A stretch of DNA of 64,000 nucleotides, taken from Albugo candida (taxonomy: Eukaryota; Oomycota; Peronosporomycetes; Albuginales; Albuginaceae). Position 1 is the first letter of the stretch, and the number at the start of each line of letters is the position of its first letter. The stretch spans positions 186,001 to 250,000 of the forward strand of contig CAJNAR010000012.1 of the NCBI GenBank assembly GCA_905220665.1, given 5' to 3'. The position numbers and the translations under genes were made by a program. Positions 25,031 to 34,610 of the stretch are shown here, in pieces. The notes beneath the pieces are model-generated. The model had not been told where the DNA came from, searched no databases, and was given only the letters and a program-made list of their open reading frames with translations.

Positions 25031-25769
25031 AATGTCTGGATTTGAAGGATTGCGATGATTGGAATTAGAATGGCGTACATTAAATGAGCATCCAGAAGCA
25101 TTTGAATCAGGACAGGACACAAGCATTGAAAAGTAAATACATCCGTTCTTCTTTGCTAGCTTTTCTATCGAGCTGGCACAATACATATCATTATCTGCTA
25201 TCTTCATGCGAATATTTGCTGGTAACAGTTGACACGATAGACATTCTCACATAAGCTCCGATACAACGTGCCCTCTTACTTTTACTGCGTAGTGAAACAT
25301 GTTGAAACGTACACTGTAGTTGAAGCACCGAGTGTGTAGTACACACGACATGCGAAACGACGACTATGAGGTATGACACATAATTCGAGAGGCAGTGATT
25401 AGTTGCCCGTAGGAGACTGTTGACCTTGATAATATACTTCCCCTTTCGAACGAAAATTAACAAAACATGCTTGCCCGTCCCAGTAACATGCTCTTATATT
25501 TTTCCTGAACCAATGTAGTCAAAAGTCGCCTCTATGAGTAGCTTTCTACAAATTTTGTACTCACTATTCGATTGATATGCACAACGTTCAGCACGGAATT
25601 CATCATTCGCTCTATGTAAGGCGCGGAAAGCTTCAGAGGAAGTCTCGCAGGTACTCGCACTTGCGTGTGTGTAAAGAGACACCATCTTTGTGTCCAATCT
25701 CCAGTTGACACCTTACTTGTGAATTTTATCAATTTGTAACACAATAAACGCACTACCAGTAAAATTATT

Positions 25770-26000
25770 TGGCATTGGAGGCAGCGTTAACCAAATTCGA
25801 TAACTATCGGCACGCTCTGATACTTTCACCATTCTCATTTGCCACGTGAGCGCCGTACGTTGTTAATTACAACGAATTTGGAACAGAAAGGCTCGATTTT
25901 CTCTGCCATACGAACGCCAATACCTATTAGTAAAGAGGCCCTGAAGATTCGCAGATTCCATGTCGCTCCCTTTAATATTCGACAATATTGGACGGAATAT
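25770..26000. repeat. Decayed repeat family B, copy B3
   Basis: It starts with ggcagcgttaaccaa and shares the tttcaccattct and ctctgccatacgaacgcc...aaagaggccct blocks with B2. It lies in the same orientation as B1 and B2. A plus-strand frame (25,839-26,279) begins inside it but is not conserved in the sister copies. Confidence 0.5.
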
Positions 26001-27009
26001 CACATAATGACGTGTCGAACTTCCCTTTATCGATTTGAGATAAAGCAGTGTTGTATCTGTGACCAAAAACGCTATGAAACCGGACCGAACGGTAAGATAG
26101 CACGTGAGCTATTCCGTTATTATCGTGTGAGATACGTCTCCGCTGCCGATTGGGGAGGAGTTGCAGACTGCAGGCATCAAGCAGAGCTTGTTACAGGTAA
26201 AGCGGTGACTGTGCCCGCTCCGTCTCCCTTGTTCTTGGATAAATATGTGGAGTGCTTTAGCTTACCAATGACACTGTGATTTTGTGACAAATAATTGATA
26301 ATTGCAGGGTCCAAAAACAAAATGGCGATGCATTTTGACAGTATTTTTAAGGGTGTAACTTACGGATATAGCTATTTGAATACTGCTTGAGCAACGAATG
26401 TAATAAATGGAGTCTTCGTTTGAATGGTAAGAATAACCGAGTCCACAATTTTTGGGATTCGTACAATGCACTACCAACCATACTGAGTCGCATTTAGTGC
26501 ATGTGATCGCTTAATTAGACAAGCAAGCTGTTTATTCTCAGAGCACTGCAAGTGCCACATCGAGCGTTTCATTTCGAGTATTGATTCGCTGGTTCTGCAT
26601 AACGAAATCAACTGACTTTGCGAAGTTACGGTCCAACCCGCCGTTCATAACAGAGCTTAACGTCAACAGTGCCTATTCGGTCCAAGTGTTGCGTCTTTTT
26701 CCAGTAAATACACGTTTTTCAAGGGTTGGAGTAATAACTTTGAATTAATAAGCTTTTGGTAAACTACGACCGAAAAGATTCCTGCTTGAATTTCTGACAG
26801 ACAACAAAAATGTTATATCTTTAGGATTCGAGTCTAACCCGAGATATACAGCGATGAAACGTATGACTTCAGAATCATGATTGTGGCTGGTGATACGTTA
26901 CGAAATCGATCAAGTTTTGCATGAGAATAAAGCAAAAGTATCAAATTTGAATGGCCTCGAAGAAATCAAAACTACCAACGGTCAATGTATATTCGGTCAC
27001 TTCAGCCTT
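26001..27009. other. Gene-poor stretch upstream of EMC7 3' end
   Basis: The plus frame at 25,839-26,279 (146 codons) continues to 26,279 but has no signal peptide or domain, and I treat it as chance. The rest has no frame of note. The block 26,881-27,009 is the 3' flank of the minus-strand EMC7 gene. Confidence 0.3.
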
Positions 27010-27887
27010 TTATTCCTCATCGCTATCTTCCACATTGGCTTGACCTCCGCCAAAGAATCCCTGGAGTAGTGCTTGGGGATTCTGTCCTGCCATTTCTTCC
27101 TGAGCTTTTTTTAATTCCTCAGGATCTAGACCGCATAGAATTTAATTTACATCCATATACATTCGAATTACGCACCCATCATGCTCTTGGAAAGTTTTGG
27201 AAGGAGATACATCAGACCGATCGGTAATATAACAGTAAGGAAAGATGGATTCATGATCATACGAAGTATATTCAAACTTTCTCGTTTCTGGTCAAAGCGT
27301 AGCGTGAGCGTGGTGCTAGAGAGAACGGAAACGTACCTCAAAGTAGTCAATCTCCGTGAGTGGTTGAGTTGTGATGGGATACTCAATGGGCACCGATGGA
27401 GCGTCTACGTAGAAGCGGTTGGTTACGAAATTCATCAGTCATATGTGCGAGTATGTGAGCAAACCTGGGAATTTGGTTTCAAAGGCTTGAATTGTGCCAT
27501 CTGGCGATATGTTGATCGTAAACTACAGGGCATTGATTTGTTGTATACGCATATTTGTGTAGTAGTTTGTAAATACCTGACTGAAATAATATTTTGCAGA
27601 GGGAATCTCAAGTGTATGCGTCCCCTCTGAAACGTTGAAGAACGTAAATCTCCCGTTGTAGAGTGTGTAGGTGATCTTCTCTTGTCCATTTAGAAGAAGG
27701 CGAAGTGGTGGCACTGGAATTTGATTCGGAATGGAAATATTTCCATGAATCTCAAACGAACTTTACAATAAGATCAGCATTCAGTCGCTGGAAGAAAACG
27801 TATATACAGAATCTGCTTTCTGGGATGTAGGAAACGTACTTCAACACAATCACATAAAGCTGTAAGAAAAGCAAACGGTATAGCCAT
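27010..27887 (-). CDS. EMC7: ER membrane protein complex subunit 7
   Basis: Six exons: 27,840-27,887, 27,577-27,750, 27,465-27,522, 27,337-27,404, 27,176-27,287 and 27,010-27,125. All phases agree and give 191 residues. The first exon is a signal peptide (16 residues). Exon 2 is the carbohydrate-binding-like beta fold of EMC7 (NGRFTFFNVSEGTHTLEI). Then come the family motif YFEKRES, a membrane segment (PSFLTVILPIGLMYLLPKL) and the C-terminal DPEELKKAQEEMAGQNPQ with a Gly-rich acidic tail. The EMC inserts weakly hydrophobic and tail-anchored helices into the ER membrane, and EMC7 is a lumenal-facing subunit. The gene is divergent from ESF1, with 333 bp between starts. The intron in the exon 3-4 region is needed to avoid an in-frame TGA. 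Confidence 0.88.
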
Positions 27888-28220
27888 TGCGCCGCACTCA
27901 TTGTATTGTACAGCTTTGAGTTCTAGATGAATGGTTAAGTTTCGTTAAGTTCGCTCTCTTCTTTTTTGCATAGACATTCATGAAATATATAGAAAAGCCC
28001 GCCGGGCATCCTTTTTTGCTAAAAAAGTTATCAAAGTAGCTTACATATATAATCAAATGTATCGTTCTACCCAGCTTTGTCCGAGTCAACACGCGATCTC
28101 ATTCATGTAAACGCATGATAATGATCCCTTCGCGTGCACCACATCAATGCATCCGGAAGGTGACACGAATGTAAGAAACAAACCACGCCGCATTGAGGTG
28201 GAAGGAAGGTACATAAAACG
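27888..28220. promoter_or_regulatory. Shared divergent upstream region of EMC7 and ESF1
   Basis: This 333-bp non-coding gap lies between two divergent start codons, so it must hold both promoters. I see AT-rich runs (cttcttttttgc, aaaaaagttatc) but no motif I can name with confidence. Confidence 0.4.
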
Positions 28221-30404
28221 ATGGCTCCTGCCAAAAAGTTGGATGTCATCAGCGACAATCGATTCAGTAAAGTTCACTATGATCCCGTAGGTACAAAATA
28301 ATGTATGCATTCTTTACAGAAGTAGTCACCACCTCTTTCACTAGCGCTTCATCAAAACTTCTCGCAAACGCGAGAAAATTGCGATTGATGCTCGATTCAA
28401 AAGCATGCTGACCAGCGATGCATTTCAAAGCACACACGGTACTATACGTTTATTACAAAATAATTGACATACAAAGATGCATACGATCCATTACAGGCTC
28501 ATGCGATAAGCACGGACGTTCAATTCAAGAGAATGAGAGTCAAACAAACGATATGAAGAAGTTTTATCGAATTGATGATGAAGAACGCCTTGACTATCTC
28601 ACTCAAATGGCCAGAGGCGAGATCGATAAAGATGAGGAAAGCTCTTCTTCCGAATCAGAACTGGAATCAGACGCGATGGATTTAGCCAACTACGAAGACG
28701 AGAAGCAAGTGGAAGACATTGCCATGGGCGAGATCACGAAGCGATTCGCTATCATGAATTGCGATTGGACTAGACTTCGGGCAGTCGATATATTTGCGCT
28801 TTGTCAGGTAGAAATCCGTGAAATCATCATTTAGACCAATCAGCTGACGCAAATAGTAGTCATTCGCACCTGCGACAGGATCCGTAAGTGATGTGACAAT
28901 CTATCCGTCCGACTTTGGTGTCCAGAAAATGGTACAATCCCATGTATATGGCATTCCAACTCAAAGTATAACATGTTTACTGTAGAAAGAAGAAGCGAGG
29001 TACGGTCCACGCGAATTAACCGGTGAAAGCAGTTCGAAGCAGTTAGAATCAGAAAGTGAGAATGGAATCGTCGAATCAGAGCCTGAGAAAGAAATCGAAG
29101 AAGCCGAATCTGACAATGATGAGGCTGTCTCAGATTCTGAGACTGCATCCGATTCCGAATCCGACCAAGATGAAGATGATCCGTTGGGCGTGCAGCAATC
29201 GGCACAAAGCGAGGAATTGGGAGGAATCGATCAAGAGAAGCTCCGCCAATATGAATTACAGAAACTACGTTACTACTACGCGATCGTAAAATGCGATTCA
29301 GTGAAAACTGCAAAAATAATCGCCGACCAATGCGATCAAATGGAGTACGAGACATCGTCAAATGTGCTGGATGTGCGATTCGTACCGAATGACATGGAAT
29401 TCACCAACCCACCCAAGGAATCCTGTCAAAGCATACCGGATGCCTATAAGCCATCTCTCTTTGCCACAAAAGTTCTCCAGCAAACCGATGTGGAATCCAC
29501 ATGGGAACAAGACGATCCTGATCGAATTGAAAAGCTTACCAGTTGGTCGAATTGGAACGAATTGGAGGATAATGATTTCTCTACGTATTTAGCGTCCAGC
29601 AACTCAGAAGGTAGCGATGTTGAAGACTTTAAAAATGATATCAAGTCAAAAATTGCGAAAAAACAGTACCGTCAAATCTTACTCAATAGCGACACTGAGC
29701 AAAGTGATAAAGAATGCATGCGCAACGAAGTATCTGAAGACGAAAAAGAACTTACTTTCCACCCAGATGCTTCTGACATATTGAAATCGAAACACGCACG
29801 CGAGCTTGAGTCTTCCACCACACCTTTCGAGAAACACGTTCGCGAAATGAAGCAGAAGAAGAATCAGAAGCGTCACGAAAAACGTGCAAAACATCAAGAA
29901 TTGGCTCGTGAGCAACGTACAATCATGCGGTCATCCAAAGCTACTGACAGTGAATCAAATGTCGCCTTACTGCGAAGCGCAGTGAATGAAGAAGTCACTG
30001 ACGAGAATGCGGGGGACGATCGAGATTTTGATATGAAACGAATTGCAAAACAACAGAAACTTGATCGGTTACATGGAAAAGCAAAGAAAAAAGCACTCGA
30101 AAGACTTAAGAAGCAGCCTCAGTGTGGTCTCCAGCGAGATTTTCAGTTCAATGCGGAGGATGAACGTTTTGCGGCCTTGTATCGTGAGGGTACAGCGTTT
30201 CAGTTAGACCCGACCGAGTCCAAGTTTAAACGAACTGCTGCGACGGAAAAGATTTTAGAAACTCGGCGTGAGCGTGTGAACAAACAAGGATCAACGGAAA
30301 GCGGTGCAGAGAAAGACGTGGTTGAAGATGTTCTTTCGTCTTTGAAAAGAAAAGCACAACACTCGGCGAAACATTGGGCTAAGAAGAATAAACGATCTGA
30401 ATAG
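28221..30404 (+). CDS. ESF1: ESF1, nucleolar pre-rRNA processing protein
   Basis: Five exons: 28,221-28,286, 28,345-28,438, 28,497-28,807, 28,860-28,931 and 28,986-30,404. All phases agree and give 653 residues. N-terminal motifs repeat the family's DPRF pattern (DNRFSKVHYDP, IDARFKSML), then DKHGRS and LKKFY-like blocks. The core TKRFAIMNCDWTRLRAVDIF continues into YPSDFG and KLRYYYAIVKCDSVKTA, the RRM-like region. The C-terminus has the NUC153 domain (DERFAALYREGTAFQLDPTE) and a basic tail. Long acidic Ser/Glu/Asp tracts lie between. ESF1 acts in early cleavages leading to 18S rRNA in the nucleolus. The WD40 gene follows 39 bp downstream on the same strand. A scrap of its 3' end recurs at about 53,741-53,783. 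Confidence 0.9.
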
Positions 30405-30443
30405 AATTGTAATTTTTGGTTTGTCTGGAGACTTTTCGAGTTT

Positions 30444-31496
30444 ATGGGACTTTGTGGTTCACGTTCCAAGGTCCCGTTTGTACCAGAATGTACCGCATTG
30501 GATTTAGGACATGGTGACAGACTCCATGACGTGACTTCACCGCTAAACACAATCGCGACAAATTCGACATTACAGATTACTGGGCCGTTATGTGTTGCTG
30601 GATGGGACGATGGGACGATACAAGTTGTAGATACAGAGAAGCAGTTAGCGATAGTTTCCTTCCAAGGACATGAAAAAAGTATCAATCGTGTCGTACTCGG
30701 TTGCAACAGTGTGTACACATGTTCCAGAGATCGTACCATTGCCATGCATTCTATTTCAGTGCAGACGAAGGATACGGGGGATCTTGGCGGTGAGATACAA
30801 CCTCTCGAGGTATTTTCTGGCCATTCTCTTAATGTGTCCGGTCTAAGTGTCGACACAATGGAAACAACAATGTGCTCCGGAAGCAGAGACACGGAAATCA
30901 TACTTTGGGACATCTCAACTACAAAAATTATAGCTAGAAATAAAACGTCACAAAACGTCGTCACTTGTTGTAAGTACGTTTCCACGGAGCCAGTTGTAGC
31001 TCAAACGAGTGAAGATCTTACTATCAGAGTATGGGATACACGGTGCGGATTGAGAGCGCCGGTGCAAGTGTTGTACGGTTACGTTTACTTTGCGCTGGAT
31101 CTTGATGTTTCAATGGATTCCTATTATTTCCTTACGTCTAGTAAAGGATTCAATGGTTTTGGTGCGGAGGTACGTGTATGGGACCGTCGCAATGGAAAAG
31201 AGGTGGCAATGCTTTGTGGTCATCAACAAGATGCAACAGCATGCTGCTTTTTGCCCAATCTCAACCTTGAAAAAGTAGAATCTCAATATATCCCGATTTC
31301 CGCATCAAAAGATGGAACCGTTCGCATTTGGGACGCTAATAAGAAAGTAGCTGTCGGTACATTTCAAGAGCAAACGGGCGGAATGTTTACTAGTGTATGT
31401 GTCGCGAACGGTACGACAGTGTTGGCTAGTACGTTACAAGGACGGATACGTTCGTATGATTTACCGTCCTCAATGAAGAGCCAAACTGAAATTTAG
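30444..31496 (+). CDS. WD40 repeat protein, WDR31-like
   Basis: Single exon, 350 residues. About six WD-like repeats are visible, with GH...WD spacing (ILWDIS, IRVWDTR, VRVWDRR, VRIWDAN). The start MGLCGS has Gly2 and Cys4 as expected for N-myristoylation and palmitoylation, suggesting membrane attachment. The overall layout fits WDR31, a protein linked to cilia in animals, but many WD40 proteins look alike and the name is tentative. Start 30,444 is the first ATG after the ESF1 stop and lies only 39 bp from it. A fragment of codons around 31,017-31,080 is duplicated in a chimeric pseudogene at 53,666-53,735. Confidence 0.75.
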   Translation: MGLCGSRSKVPFVPECTALDLGHGDRLHDVTSPLNTIATNSTLQITGPLCVAGWDDGTIQVVDTEKQLAIVSFQGHEKSINRVVLGCNSVYTCSRDRTIAMHSISVQTKDTGDLGGEIQPLEVFSGHSLNVSGLSVDTMETTMCSGSRDTEIILWDISTTKIIARNKTSQNVVTCCKYVSTEPVVAQTSEDLTIRVWDTRCGLRAPVQVLYGYVYFALDLDVSMDSYYFLTSSKGFNGFGAEVRVWDRRNGKEVAMLCGHQQDATACCFLPNLNLEKVESQYIPISASKDGTVRIWDANKKVAVGTFQEQTGGMFTSVCVANGTTVLASTLQGRIRSYDLPSSMKSQTEI

Positions 31497-31617
31497 ATTT
31501 TAAGGTTTTTAGTGTTCGTTCTGAAGATACGTGGCGCGATTTGAGGTTATATTTATTTTCACAAAGTATTTGCAATTTTGTTCCCGCTTACTCGTGAACA
31601 GCTTGAGAAATTTCGAG

Positions 31618-32002
31618 ATGGTAATTTATCAATATGGCGTCATCATTTATTTTGATTACGTGCGTTTTCTTAGGCAACCGGTCCACTTTCCAACAAAAAG
31701 CCCGCACCTTCCGCCGCTGAAGCTGGTTCTGCAGCAAGCGGCTTACGAAAGTAAGCTGAAGTAGTACGATACTCTGACATAATTTATTTATCATTTTCCG
31801 TTACAGACGACCTCAAGCGTCCGCAAAGAATGCCAATGCAAATACTGGACGAGGTATGGGTGGGAGTAGTGCAGGTATCTTACGGTTCTACACGGACGAC
31901 TCACCAGGACTTAAAATTGGACCAACAACGGTTCTAGTGCTTTGTTTGGTATTTGTGGGGCTCGTGGTTCTTCTCCACGTCTGGGGAAAGTTTAGGGGTT
32001 AA
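31618..32002 (+). CDS. SEC61B: Protein translocon subunit Sec61 beta
   Basis: Three exons: 31,618-31,620 (only the ATG), 31,674-31,750 and 31,807-32,002, giving 91 residues. The initiator ATG is followed directly by GTAATT, and exon 2 begins GCAACC, so the protein starts M-A-T-G. The sequence then has a Ser/Ala-rich cytosolic head, the family motif AGILRFYTDDSPGLKIGP, and one C-terminal tail anchor (VLVLCLVFVGLVVLLHVW). Sec61 beta is the tail-anchored subunit of the ER protein channel and aids docking of ribosomes and signal recognition receptor. It is a client type for the GET pathway, whose receptor GET1 lies 1.4 kb downstream. The lone ATG exon is unusual and is inferred from frame only. 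Confidence 0.9.
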
Positions 32003-32296
32003 AGCAATAGAAAATAATCATGTGCACACACGTATATTTGATTAACTTGCGTTGCTCCGGCATCAACTCAGCAGCCTAGTATACGTTTCCAGAATCTCAC
32101 GATATAGGCGACTGAAACGTATCCTCTTACTTATTCGACACGATTGAAACGTTGCGTATGCCTTGCCGATCTCGACGGCATGCAGTTCGGTGCACGTATA
32201 CTTTAAAATTGTCTATACCTTTCACACTTCTACGTCCGAGTCGTGTTCTGCATCGTTAAGTGCGGTCTGAGGAATTAAATTCACCATTCATTCGAG

Positions 32297-32539
32297 ATGA
32301 AGCCGCTGTTCGGTAAAGTTGTTTCCAACAAAATGCAAAAGTCCGTGCTCGTTGAAGTTGCGCGAATTGTAAAAGATCCAAAGTATGGAAAGTATTACAA
32401 GAAAACTAAAAAGTTTATGGCTCATGATGAAAAGAATGAATGCAACATGGGCGATTCTGTTAAATTATCGCAAACTCGACCATTGAGCAAGCGAAAACAC
32501 TGGAACGTTGAGGAAATCACCCGAAAGGCCGAGTTATAA
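32297..32539 (+). CDS. MRPS17: Mitochondrial small ribosomal subunit protein uS17m
   Basis: Single-exon 80-residue protein of the S17 family. It has the N-terminal [16 protein letters not shown], the central [16 protein letters not shown], and [18 protein letters not shown]. This is the bacterial-type length and motif set, so it is the organellar, not the cytosolic (uS17/S11e) protein. It binds 16S-like rRNA early in small subunit assembly. There is no separate presequence, as is common for this protein. The stop lies 20 bp from the stop of convergent TBCB, so the 3' UTRs must overlap. Confidence 0.92.
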   Translation: MKPLFGKVVSNKMQKSVLVEVARIVKDPKYGKYYKKTKKFMAHDEKNECNMGDSVKLSQTRPLSKRKHWNVEEITRKAEL

Positions 32540-32559
32540 AACACGTCTAATGATCATAA

Positions 32560-33351
32560 TCAACAACCGTCGAAATCATCGTCCTCATCCATAAATTCTG
32601 GTGGAAAATCCCCAATCTCGACGTGTTGTGGCCGAATAAATCCACCACATTTCGGATTACACTCAAAATACACTTTTCCTTTGACCGTACCATTTCCCTT
32701 TCCAACAGGCTCATCAAAGTGTACGCCGACCCAGTATCCTGGAGCTATCTCTGGTACTTCCCCAAGGTACATTATGCTCCCACGGCGACCCCCAGGCTGT
32801 ACTTGACAACGATCGTGTACTTTCATGTGCGTAGTACTGTCACTCCCAGGCACTTGGTTGCGCTGCAATTCGATTTTAGACTTCCAATTCGGATCTTTTG
32901 CTAGCTGTGCTCGCTTATAAGCACGCACGGTGTTTTCCCTTTTATTATAAGCATCCTCTGAGATCTCGTACTTTTCAACAAGAGAAGCATTCTCCAATCC
33001 TCCCGCTTTGGCTAATGAGAATGGATTTGTATCAATCACACGTAGATGCATTCCACTGTGCACATTGTAATACCCGAGCATTTTACGATCATCATCGAGT
33101 CTTGCAAGGAGGCTATTATTCGAGTCTAATAGAAGCAATTGCATGTGTTCCGGTGATGTACCACAATGTGAGTACACTTTGTGTCGCACTTGTTCTATGG
33201 TTGCGTGCAAATCCAAGCGAATATCAAGCATTTGCATCTTTAACAGATTGTGTGTGATTGTGAGACACACGATCCCTTCCGGTAGATTCTCGTATTCTGT
33301 TCCATCTTTTGCTGTAATATAATTCCTGAGTGCACGCAAGTCGGCGGCCAT
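32560..33351 (-). CDS. TBCB: Tubulin-folding cofactor B
   Basis: Single exon, 263 residues. An N-terminal ubiquitin-like fold (about 25-110; includes DIRLDLHATIEQVRHKVYSH) is followed by a short coiled region (KRENTVRAYKRAQLAKDPN). A CAP-Gly domain follows (about 175-255) with GRRGSIMYLGEV, GYWVGVHFDEPVGKGNGT and KCGGFIRPQHVEIGDFP. Cofactor B works with cofactor E to fold and release alpha-tubulin. The acidic C-terminal tail ends in Cys rather than the aromatic EEY-like end. It shares a 42-bp divergent upstream gap with GET1. Confidence 0.94.
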   Translation of the reverse strand: MAADLRALRNYITAKDGTEYENLPEGIVCLTITHNLLKMQMLDIRLDLHATIEQVRHKVYSHCGTSPEHMQLLLLDSNNSLLARLDDDRKMLGYYNVHSGMHLRVIDTNPFSLAKAGGLENASLVEKYEISEDAYNKRENTVRAYKRAQLAKDPNWKSKIELQRNQVPGSDSTTHMKVHDRCQVQPGGRRGSIMYLGEVPEIAPGYWVGVHFDEPVGKGNGTVKGKVYFECNPKCGGFIRPQHVEIGDFPPEFMDEDDDFDGC

Positions 33352-33393
33352 CGGAAATTTATTATTATTGTGAAGTACGGTGCATCTCTGATT
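33352..33393. promoter_or_regulatory. 42-bp divergent start-to-start gap, TBCB / GET1
   Basis: Only 42 bp separate the two start codons, so the 5' leaders and at least part of both promoters must lie inside the opposite gene. The gap contains an AT-rich run (tttattattattg). No known motif is claimed. Confidence 0.5.
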
Positions 33394-34000
33394 ATGCTGA
33401 CAGAAATTCGATACTATGACGTGTTGCTGCTCGCGTGTATTGTTTTCATGATGGATTTATTACTGTTTTGTTACAGAAAGAGTTCAACGAGGTTAAGTGG
33501 CGAGGAAAAAAAATTGTTTGATCTGTACAATCGTCAAATTTGCGTCGTAAACCGTCTTAATTCCGTTGAAACGTTTGTTGAGCAGTCTAAAGCCATACGA
33601 CGCATGAACGCGATCAAAGTCGAACTTGATAAACTCGTTGGTGGGTGAAAGAAAACTTTTATAGTTACGTATCGATTATTAAATTACTTACGTAGAACAA
33701 AGGCAGCATAAGGCCGGTGGAAATGTTTACGTGCGAAAGTTGGAGCAGTTCCGAACGGTACCGTTTTACATACAGATTCCTTGTGTTGTCGTAATTGACA
33801 ACTTTTACTCCGTTCAGCCACTCATGTCGGTTATATGCCTGGGCTTATACTGGGACAATCCTCTGGTATGCTTAAGCCCCGGCTTGCTAATTCCCTTTGA
33901 AAGGTTCCTGGCAATTCCTGGATTTTCAGTTGGTGCGATTTCCGCAGTCGGGTGGTTAAGTGTGTGCCGTCGAGTAAGTATGAAACTATTCGGAACATAA
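33394..34000 (+). CDS. GET1: GET1/WRB, receptor subunit for tail-anchored protein insertion
   Basis: Two exons: 33,394-33,640 and 33,696-34,000, giving 183 residues. An N-terminal membrane helix (VLLLACIVFMMDLLLFCY) is followed by the cytosolic coiled coil (about 30-105; VETFVEQSKAIRRMNAIKVELDKLV, split by the intron, then QRQHKAGG). Two C-terminal hydrophobic segments and the family motif SPGLLIPFERFLAIPG come last. GET1 with GET2/CAML takes tail-anchored proteins from GET3 and inserts them in the ER. Start 33,394 is the first ATG in the frame. Its 3' end is 65 bp from that of the convergent P2 gene. Confidence 0.82.
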
Positions 34001-34065
34001 CAGAAATGATGTGAAATTTGGCTTGTTCAAAAGGATTCCGTGCTATCGATTACAATCTCTAGCAG

Positions 34066-34407
34066 CTAATAATCGTCATCATCGCCAAACATATCGAGAC
34101 CACCGACATCGACTTCGTCTGCGGCTTCTTCGACTGATTCTTTGACTTCTGCTGCAGCACCCTGATCATTCGAAGCTTTTGCACCAGATCCTCCAGAAGA
34201 TCCTCCTATGGAAATTCCGGAAAGCTTTTCCTTTCCGCTTTTCATCATCTCTTCTACATCTTTTCCTTCCATGTCTTTTAATAAACGCTCGACTTGATCC
34301 GAGTCTACTGTGCCTCCAAATGAGCTGATGACCTTTTCAATATCGGAGCTACTAGGGGAGTCATTTCCTCCGAGTACACATAATAAGTAGGCAGCAATAT
34401 GACGCAT
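34066..34407 (-). CDS. RPLP2: 60S acidic ribosomal protein P2
   Basis: 113 residues. The N-terminal helical dimer domain is typical (MRHIAAYLLCVLGG, SSSDIEKVISSFGG, DQVERLLKDMEGKDVEEMMKSGKEKL), followed by a Gly/Ala hinge and an acidic tail. The tail ends GLDMFGDDDDY, not the common GFGLFD that binds translation factors and ribosome-inactivating proteins. From memory, stramenopile P proteins often have such tails, so this supports the lineage more than it suggests damage. P2 pairs with P1 on P0 in the ribosomal stalk. Confidence 0.93.
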   Translation of the reverse strand: MRHIAAYLLCVLGGNDSPSSSDIEKVISSFGGTVDSDQVERLLKDMEGKDVEEMMKSGKEKLSGISIGGSSGGSGAKASNDQGAAAEVKESVEEAADEVDVGGLDMFGDDDDY

Positions 34408-34610
34408 CTACACAGCGACATTAGCCATATGAATTGCAAGAAGAATCAATGGATTTGCCTACCGGGACTTCTTTCGTACGGAGCCAATAAATTCTAACCT
34501 TCACTTGCCATAACGGTTATGATATACATTTCTGCGTGTATACGGTACTATTTGGCATCATGCTGTTCTTTATGCCCAATCATGTAGCGTCTGATTCAGC
34601 CAATCAAGCA

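Noticed and set aside
25839..26279. 146-codon plus-strand frame
   Set aside because: It begins inside repeat copy B3, the frame is not kept in B1 or B2, and no signal peptide or domain is seen.
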